From positions 1 through 6,379 of the forward strand of contig JANXTQ010000205.1 in the NCBI GenBank assembly GCA_025352305.1: 6,379 nt of DNA, in the 5' to 3' direction. This stretch comes from Actinomycetes bacterium (GTDB lineage: Bacteria; Actinomycetota; Acidimicrobiia; Acidimicrobiales; RAAP-2). Under the pieces are notes generated by a model. It did not search any database and was not told the origin of the DNA. It was given only the letters and a program-made list of their open reading frames with translations. How positions within the stretch are numbered: the first letter of the stretch is position 1; each line of letters opens with the position of its first letter. Made by a program: the position numbers and the translations under genes. Shown in pieces: positions 5,813-6,379 of this stretch.

Positions 5813-6379
5813 AATTTGCTCGACGACGAGAGACCGATAGCACCACGCCACCGCAGAGAAAAAAGACTAAGGCGGAGGACCCGCCATAACTGAGAAGGGG
5901 CAAAGGAATTCCGGTAACGGGCATGATGCCCAAGGTCATTCCAATGTTTTGAAAACAACTGAAGGCGAAGAAGACGAAAATTCCCACGCACAGCAGTCGA
6001 CCGAGCGGCTCTTTGGCGTCTCGAGCGACTCGGTAAATCCGGTAGGCCACAAAACTGAGCAACATGACAATCGTTACTGTGCCAATTAGGCCAAACTGCT
6101 CGCCCACGGCCGTGAAGATGAAGTCCGTTCGTTGTTCGGGTACGTAACCAAGCGTCGTCTGGAGTCCATTGAACGCTCCGGCTCCAAAGATTCCGCCGGC
6201 TCCAATGGCGCCCTTCGCGTTCGCTACTTGATTAATTAGATCTCGAAGATTCGCATTGGTCGAGTTTTGGTGAAGAAATGAAACGAGGCGCTGGATTTGA
6301 TAGGGGTGCAGGAGGCCGAAATAGACCGAGCCGACGCATGCGACTACTCCCAGTATCAACAGAAGAAACATAAATCGGT
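5811..6379 (-). CDS. rodA: RodA, rod-shape SEDS glycosyltransferase (5' part outside window)
   Basis: The frame is open to the right edge, so only the last 188 or so residues of a family normally 370-420 long are seen; the Met at 6371 is internal, not a start. Counting from that Met, membrane segments lie near 2-21, 95-110, 127-147 and 165-181. SEDS signatures are the KGAIGAGGIFGAGAFNG turn (53-69), YVPEQRTDFIFTAVGEQFGLIG (76-97), where E-Q rather than E-E is typical of RodA over FtsW, and PVTGIPLPLLSYGGSS (151-166). RodA works with penicillin-binding protein 2 and the MreBCD complex in side-wall synthesis; mreB, mreC, mreD and the PBP2 gene commonly lie upstream, here beyond the right edge. 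The loop usually holding DPxGxGYQ reads differently (35-49, with Asp at 44). It ends in TAG, 9 nt before the DUF151 gene. Confidence 0.92.
   Translation of the reverse strand, partial: RFMFLLLILGVVACVGSVYFGLLHPYQIQRLVSFLHQNSTNANLRDLINQVANAKGAIGAGGIFGAGAFNGLQTTLGYVPEQRTDFIFTAVGEQFGLIGTVTIVMLLSFVAYRIYRVARDAKEPLGRLLCVGIFVFFAFSCFQNIGMTLGIMPVTGIPLPLLSYGGSSALVFFLCGGVVLSVSRRRAN

Noticed and set aside
5532..5840. Plus-strand open frames antisense to the DUF151 gene
   Set aside because: The minus-strand frame carries a well-conserved DUF151 domain; the plus-strand translations show no family signature.
1..6379. Search by eye for tRNA or rRNA genes, CRISPR arrays, insertion sequences, riboswitches, intrinsic terminators or att sites
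   Set aside because: Almost every base is coding; I saw no repeated spacers, terminal inverted repeats, transposase motifs, or GC stem followed by a T run.

Overview
The window is a tightly packed stretch of bacterial chromosome with no mobile element, RNA gene or repeat array that I can see. It holds six protein genes, two of them cut by the window edges. Base composition is moderately GC-rich by eye. The genes suggest an actinobacterium. The plus-strand SEDS membrane protein has the N-terminal layout I recall for Mycobacterium RodA (an R-R-x-x-E-L entry, then a conserved F-A-P ... L-L-P ... L-L-N-G block). A polyprenol-phosphate-mannose-synthase-type glycosyltransferase is also typical of that phylum. 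Class Acidimicrobiia or a relative would fit the moderate GC and gene set, but that finer placement is inference.

Layout from left to right. (1) Positions 1-625, minus: a GT2 glycosyltransferase of the polyprenol/dolichol-phosphate mannosyltransferase type, missing its C-terminus at the left edge. (2) 712-1746, plus: a multi-pass membrane protein of the LPG_synthase_TM/UPF0104 'flippase-like' family, divergent from gene 1 across 86 bp. (3) 1743-3806, minus: polyphosphate kinase 1, overlapping the end of gene 2 by 4 nt at the stop codons. (4) 3909-5264, plus: a SEDS (FtsW/RodA/SpoVE) protein, divergent from ppk1 across about 100 bp. (5) 5265-5801, minus: a bifunctional-nuclease-domain (DUF151) protein whose stop codon abuts that of gene 4 with no base between. 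(6) 5811-6379, minus: the C-terminal half of a second SEDS protein of the RodA type, running off the right edge and lying 9 nt upstream of gene 5 in an apparent operon.

The common theme is the cell envelope. The two SEDS proteins are expected peptidoglycan glycosyltransferases (or relatives), and the GT2 enzyme would supply a lipid-linked sugar. The UPF0104-type protein belongs to a family often associated with lipid or lipid-linked sugar handling. Ppk1 (polyphosphate storage and stress) and the DUF151 protein are housekeeping neighbours.

I found no convincing undescribed multi-gene system. The points most worth a second look are the altered catalytic-loop region of the two SEDS proteins, their placement on either side of a DUF151 gene, the two convergent gene pairs with no intergenic DNA, and a 9-bp hairpin just upstream of the glycosyltransferase start.
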